NCBI RefSeq assembly: GCF_047675955.1
Contig: NC_132910.1
Location: 117,845,143-117,909,142 of the forward strand
Source: Chlorocebus sabaeus
Lineage: Eukaryota > Chordata > Mammalia > Primates > Cercopithecidae
Direction of reading: 5' to 3'
Length of the DNA: 64,000 bases
Below, in pieces: positions 59,296-64,000 of the stretch; the first letter of the stretch is position 1, and each line of letters begins with the position of its first letter. Made by a program: the position numbers and the translations under genes. A model generated the notes under the pieces. That model saw only the letters and a list, made by a program, of their open reading frames with translations. It was not told the origin of the DNA and searched no databases.

Positions 59296-61585
59296 ATACC
59301 TCTGAATATAGACAGAAATCTGGATTCAAGAAAATTTTGATGATTTTAACTTAAACAATTTTTTCTATTCCTGTTGCTTTGATAATAGCACAAGTTGTAT
59401 CTGTCTCAGTAAACTATTTAATGTAATTCAGAGAACCAATGGCCAAGAGACACATTTCTCCACCCACTACATCATAATAGAGACCAGAAATCACATTCAA
59501 TTCAAAATACATTTAGAGTCATTCCAAAATTGATAAAGTACATTTTTTCCAATTTGCTTATGTACTGTCACTAGAAAATTATACTCTAGGGTATTAGAAA
59601 TAGTGTGATAAGGTCAAGGTATTTTAGAAAATTAGAGTGATTTTTGAATTTTTTTCAAGCTACATGACAAAATACAAAACAAATGAAACATAGAACATTC
59701 GTCCACATGCCTTTAATAACTACCTTACAACATTTCGTTTGGCCACTACCCCTGTCTGTAACGAAGATGCTAGAGCACGATCTACACGTATGCATTTTCC
59801 AGATGTTTATTTACAGAAATGTTAATACTGCCACTCCGCAGCATGTGATTGAATTGTTTAAGTTTAGCATAGATGGCCTGGTGTCAGCCTATGCTCATTG
59901 ATGGCAAAGTAAATGGCAAAGTTGCTCTCCTAGGCCTCAGTTCCTTGCTAGGGAAAATCAACTTAATGTTTTATTTTTGTCCATGGAATAAAACTGTGTA
60001 CATGTGCAGTTCCTTCCTGTGTTTGTGCAAAAGCAGATGCAATTCTGTATCATATGGAGTCAGAATGCCATAGAGATATGTCACAGTTTATTAAAAATTG
60101 TAACTATTTTTAAATCTTTTCTGCTATTTAGCATCAAATACATACTTTTTGATAATATTAAATATTCTTGCTTTTTGTCCGGGCAAAAACTGCATTAATG
60201 ATAACAGTATAAAAAAAGTTATGTGATATTACAAAATTCACTCTCCCCATAACCGAGAAAAGTCAAATATTTAACAAGAAAATTTTTCTTTTATTGTAGT
60301 CTTTCATTTTGTCTTTTCACCAGTATCATCTGCTACTTTATAGATAAAATGGAGCTAGAGTTTGAAACTAAACACTCTTGCCAGAAAAATTCACTTAAAT
60401 ATAATGGAGGAAATAGAAATATCTTTTCCCCCCATGATCAATTTCAACACCAATTATAAATCAAAACATCGTGGCTTCCATATAAAAACATTCAACTACC
60501 TTGTATTACCAGTGTTTGCTAATGAAATCCTAAAATATGACACATGGTGAATCTTGAATCTTTAGAAATTTTACAAAACAGCACAAAATAGATAACATAT
60601 CACATCACAATACCAATAAGCAGTCACCACAAAAAATTGTAAACATCAAGGTGGCATTTCATCACACAGATGAGTTAATCTATTGCACTGTCACAAGACT
60701 GCTTAATTTAAGTATTTTTCTTTTTATTATGATGAAAATTGAAACACTATAATCCTACACTACAAAATGCTATGGTAATATTCAAGCAATTGGAGTACAT
60801 GATTTGATACCAAATTATGTTCTCAAAGGCCTCATTTCTGCTTTTGATTTTATGAGTGTAGCTGCAACCTTTATTGAATTGGTTGAGGATGTCTTCCAAG
60901 ATGTAAATTTAGAAAAGGTTTTAAGAATATATCAAAGCATAACATCATGAAAACACCCAATAGGTAGTAGCTGTAATGGTTTCAGTATTGTATTTGCTGT
61001 TACTACTGTTTTTACGTAGTTTAAAGAATAAAATATCTATAAATAACATTTGTGGTTATCTTTTTTAAGTAACTTTATAGCATAGATTATGAATCCAGTT
61101 GTCTCTCATTAGTATTTTAGATTCTCCAGAGTTGAATGCATAACACTATAACAAGATTAGCAAAATAGAAAAAAAAGTTTTGTGAGTAATTATGATTGCA
61201 ATTTTGTTTGGGGTACTAAAAACACTATCATTTTTTAAATTCATGAATAAAACTTCAAGTTACTTAATATACATCAGATTATTTGTCTTCTCAATAACAA
61301 TCATTTGGTTTTTCCCAAGTGATTGTTCTTAACATTATACTTTTATTATAAAATCAGGTTTAAAAGTTATCTTAAAATACATGCTCTTCCAGAAAAAAAT
61401 AAAGTCTACAAATTCTTTTCTGTAATTTTACACACAGAGAACGAATCTTAGGGTGAATCTCAGAATGAACCACTTGAGTCTTAATAGCAGTTCACCAGTG
61501 TTTCTTCTTACCTAAAATGTTTCTCATTTTTAGAAAGTTTGAGTTCAGACAAGACGCAGTGAAAATCCTTTCTCTAGGTTTGAAA
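59296..61585. other. Unique AT-rich DNA
   Basis: Frames at 59683-59901, 59873-60073 and 60362-60550 (plus) have no recognised domain. The part 59690-59800 has several CpG sites despite the CpG-poor background. No gene is supported. Confidence 0.5.
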
Positions 61586-61591
61586 GCTTAC

Positions 61592-61684
61592 CTTGGGGCA
61601 GCAAATTTCTGTGATGACTTATGGCAGAAATCCAGCAGCCTACTGTTGACATTTTCATAGTAATTATAGATCAGGAGTTGGCTG
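61592..61684 (-). CDS. Candidate internal exon, unrecognised gene
   Basis: On the minus strand this 93-base block stands between a strong acceptor 'tgtttttgctcttccaag' and a strong donor 'ccccaag|gtaagc'. It enters with one base, reads 30 open codons (including 'LLIYNYYENVNSRLLDFCHK') and leaves two bases. I do not recognise the protein, and no phase-compatible neighbour was established near it. The block is short enough to be open by chance, so the splice sites are the main argument. It is over 54 kb from the other candidates, and there is no evidence that they share a transcript. Confidence 0.3.
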
Positions 61685-61723
61685 CTTGGAAGAGCAAAAA
61701 CATGTTGTATATGACATGGCAAA

Positions 61724-61871
61724 CCCTTGTTAATATATATTATATATGTGTGTTTTATATATGTTATATATATTATATAAAACATATATATAACAAACAA
61801 GAGTTTGTTTATATATATTATAAATATATATATTTTTTACTGTGTATATATATTTATTTACTATATATATT
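61724..61871. repeat. TA-rich tract with hairpins
   Basis: TA repeats with embedded inverted repeats, including a perfect 7-base stem aacaaac / gtttgtt with loop aaga (61792-61809). Open frames over it are artefacts of the repeat. Confidence 0.88.
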
Positions 61872-61879
61872 TACCATAG

Positions 61880-62435
61880 TTCAAACACGATAGTAAAAAG
61901 TTACAGTGTTCTTGTAAAGTAAATGAGAGTTTAAATGCAAAAATCAAAATTTAGGAAAGACTGTCTAGAAATTAAAAATGAACATGTGCTCCATAACTGC
62001 CAGGCTCAAAAAAAAAATTTCTACAGAAGATAAAATGTTGTGTTATCAACTAATAATATTAACCTGGGTTGGGGTATTTATACTAACTACTAACTCCTAT
62101 ACTTGGTCTGCAAAGAATGGGTTACAGTTTGCTTCACTTACCCATATTTGAATGTTTTATGACTATTCCTTCTGCACTTCTGGAGTGCAAGGTACAGAAC
62201 TCTTAAGGAACATGGCTCTTTCCACTGCTGACACCGCCTTTCAAAAAGTGCTTCAGGGACTCATGGAAAAGACAGGTTGCATGTGACTATAATAATCATG
62301 GAAGAGGTCATGGAAAAAGGAAAACATAAAAATAAGTCATGAAAAATGAGAATGAGATAAATATGAGGGTAAAGGCCGCCTTTTCTAGATGAACAACTCA
62401 CTGTGAGGAAGACGCAAAAAAAGAAAGAGCAGCAA
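61880..62435. other. Unique DNA
   Basis: The 130-codon minus-strand frame 62261-62653 overlaps its right part and runs on into a probable L2; it has no recognised domain. Nothing else is seen. Confidence 0.5.
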
Positions 62436-62439
62436 ATGT

Positions 62440-63490
62440 GGCATGAAGATAGGTGATACCTGATTTGTGTAAAGAATGCATGAAAGAGGGGTAAGGATAA
62501 GAAAGCAAATATGGTTTGGAGGCAGGTAGTGAAGAGTTTTGGATTTGGGAATGGGAAATGTGGATGTTGTGGGGTGTTGATGTTTGAATAGAAAGCTCTT
62601 GGTGAGACCTGTCTATCATCAGGAACATCCTGGCTACCTGTGAAAGAGCTCACACTGCAGTATTACCTTGATGAATTTCCCACCATCCATGATCTGGCCT
62701 TCAGCCCTAAAGCCTCAGAAACCTTGTTCTGTCAGCAGAAAACATGTGTTGGGAAGACTGATACATTTGCTTCCTGAGGCTGAATTACATTAAAATCAGA
62801 AATTTGCTGGGTGAGCGTGGAATTGAAGAAAGAAAAAACTTTGACCTGTACATGTTGTAGAGCATCAGAGTAATGTTAGAAATGACCACTCTCTTTTCTT
62901 AGCACTGGCAAAGCTTGCCTGAGTAAATGATCTTTCTCTGTCTCACTTCAGCCTCCTTCTGGTGAACAGCCTCCCTCCAAGTATATGTTACAATATTTGA
63001 AGAGTCTCCAATAGACTTAGGAATCACATGATCTCCCTCTAACATAACTATACGTATATATAAACTGATCCATTATGTGGAGTTTGCAGTTTATCCCACC
63101 GAAAAACAATACCGTTCACAGATTTTTGGAAGGCAACTTATAGTTGGAGCTACATGCAATCCTGTAATAAATTAAATCCTGTAATAAATTAAAGGATGAA
63201 TGGAAATTTTCAAACAGAAGAACAAGATTGGAACTATGATGGGGGAAAAAATAATTGATCATAAAAGCATTATAGGTGCTTGCAGGCAGGGAGAAGCCTG
63301 AAAACATGAAGGTTATCTACAAGACTAGCCTAAGGGATGGATAATGAGGATCTGGCCCAAACAAGAGTGAACAGTCTTGGATTTGAAAAATACTGCAGAG
63401 AAGACCCTGACAGGATATGCAAGTATTTGATTGGGAACACTGAGGAGGAAGACAAGAGTCCAAGATATCATCAATAATAAACTTCCTGTA
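62440..63490 (-). repeat. Probable L2 LINE remnant
   Basis: 'ggtttggaggcaggtagtga', 'gagttttggatttggg', 'gaagaacaagattggaacta' and 'gcaggcagggagaagcctg' recall the reverse complement of L2 ORF2, in order but very diverged. Unrelated sequence is interspersed and the limits are uncertain. Confidence 0.4.
63158..63191. repeat. Perfect 17-base tandem duplication
   Basis: Two adjoining copies of aatcctgtaataaatta. Confidence 0.95.
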
Positions 63491-63494
63491 ATTG

Positions 63495-64000
63495 CGAGAT
63501 CATTTAAAATTTTTTTTGCATAGCTTTAAGGGATCTGTTCTGTAGAAATGATGGCATTGCAGAGCTCACTTTTCCCTACATTTTAAATAATCACAGCTGA
63601 GAACTGTGAATTCTCTGAATATTATACATAATTTTTTGTATATCTAAGTATTTTCTGAAAAAGTGTGACCATAGATATCCTCAAACTCTGAGTTTCTGCA
63701 CCCCAAAATAATTAAGGATTTTCGGCCCAGAAAATTAGCTTTGAAAAAGCATCAGTTTAATACATGTAGAAACACTTTATTAATTAGGTTGCAAAAGTAA
63801 ACACTCATAATTGAATGACAATAGTACAGAGAAATCCTAAAATAAATATAAATAAGATCAGAGAATAGAGATAAACGACTTTGCCAAACTAAACACACAT
63901 ACGAATTGCCTTATCCAATGGCTTTGTTAAAGAACAAAAAACAATTTGTTAAACACTGTGAAAAAAAAATTTATATGGCTACGTTATTTGCCTTTTATTA
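63495..64000. other. AT-rich unique DNA
   Basis: 'ttaattaggttgcaaaagta' near 63781 weakly recalls a mariner/MADE1 end. No gene is recognised up to the end of the window. Confidence 0.5.

Noticed and set aside
62261..62653. 130-codon minus-strand open frame
   Set aside because: Hydrophobic and low in complexity, and it overlaps a probable L2 remnant. No start context or splice signal supports it.
63781..63802. Possible second mariner/MADE1 end
   Set aside because: Only about 15 bases match, with a gap, and no opposite end is found.

Overview
The window is nuclear DNA of a catarrhine primate, most probably human or another ape. The evidence is the repeat content: many Alu elements from AluJ to AluY, L1PA-type and older L1M tails, MaLR LTR elements of the THE1/MST/MLT1 group, and L2, MIR and hAT fossils. 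One AluY-lineage copy (20541-20835) has the 12-base deletion that I recall as the mark of the AluYd lineage, which favours an ape. The background is AT-rich and poor in CpG, as in a gene desert or long introns.

Layout. 1-9 kb: unique AT-rich DNA with MIRs, three copies of one hAT-type transposon family (one split by an L1 tail, one splitting a MIR), two Alus and an ERVL-like LTR. 9.5-11.8 kb: two truncated L1s on the minus strand with perfect target-site duplications; the second has a 5' inversion. 14.2-16.5 kb: a complete LTR-internal-LTR MaLR provirus. 16.5-35 kb: unique DNA with MIR, L2, MLT1-type LTRs and Alus, including the AluYd-like copy. 35.0-42.7 kb: an L1M fragment on the plus strand next to a nearly full-length L1M on the minus strand. 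The latter still has a GC-rich, internally repeated 5' leader and carries a 140-base retroposed insert. 43-51 kb: an LTR-like repeat, unique DNA and an AluY. 51-55 kb: a dense cluster (MaLR LTR, four Alus, TA repeats) and an unusual tandem duplication of about 180 bases. 55-64 kb: MIR, L2, a second truncated MaLR, an Alu and AT-rich simple repeats.

Genes. I cannot identify any protein-coding gene, RNA gene or promoter with confidence. The long open frames mostly lie in Alu, L1 or composite repeat sequence. The only coding-like signals are three short open blocks on the minus strand flanked by good splice-like sequences (5203-5335, 7264-7440, 61592-61684). The two at the left are compatible in phase. 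I give them as candidate exons of an unrecognised minus-strand gene, at low confidence; open frames of this size also arise by chance here. Most of the information in the window is therefore in the order of transposon insertions and in small local duplications. All family names come from recognition by eye, and repeat edges are approximate unless a target-site duplication fixes them.
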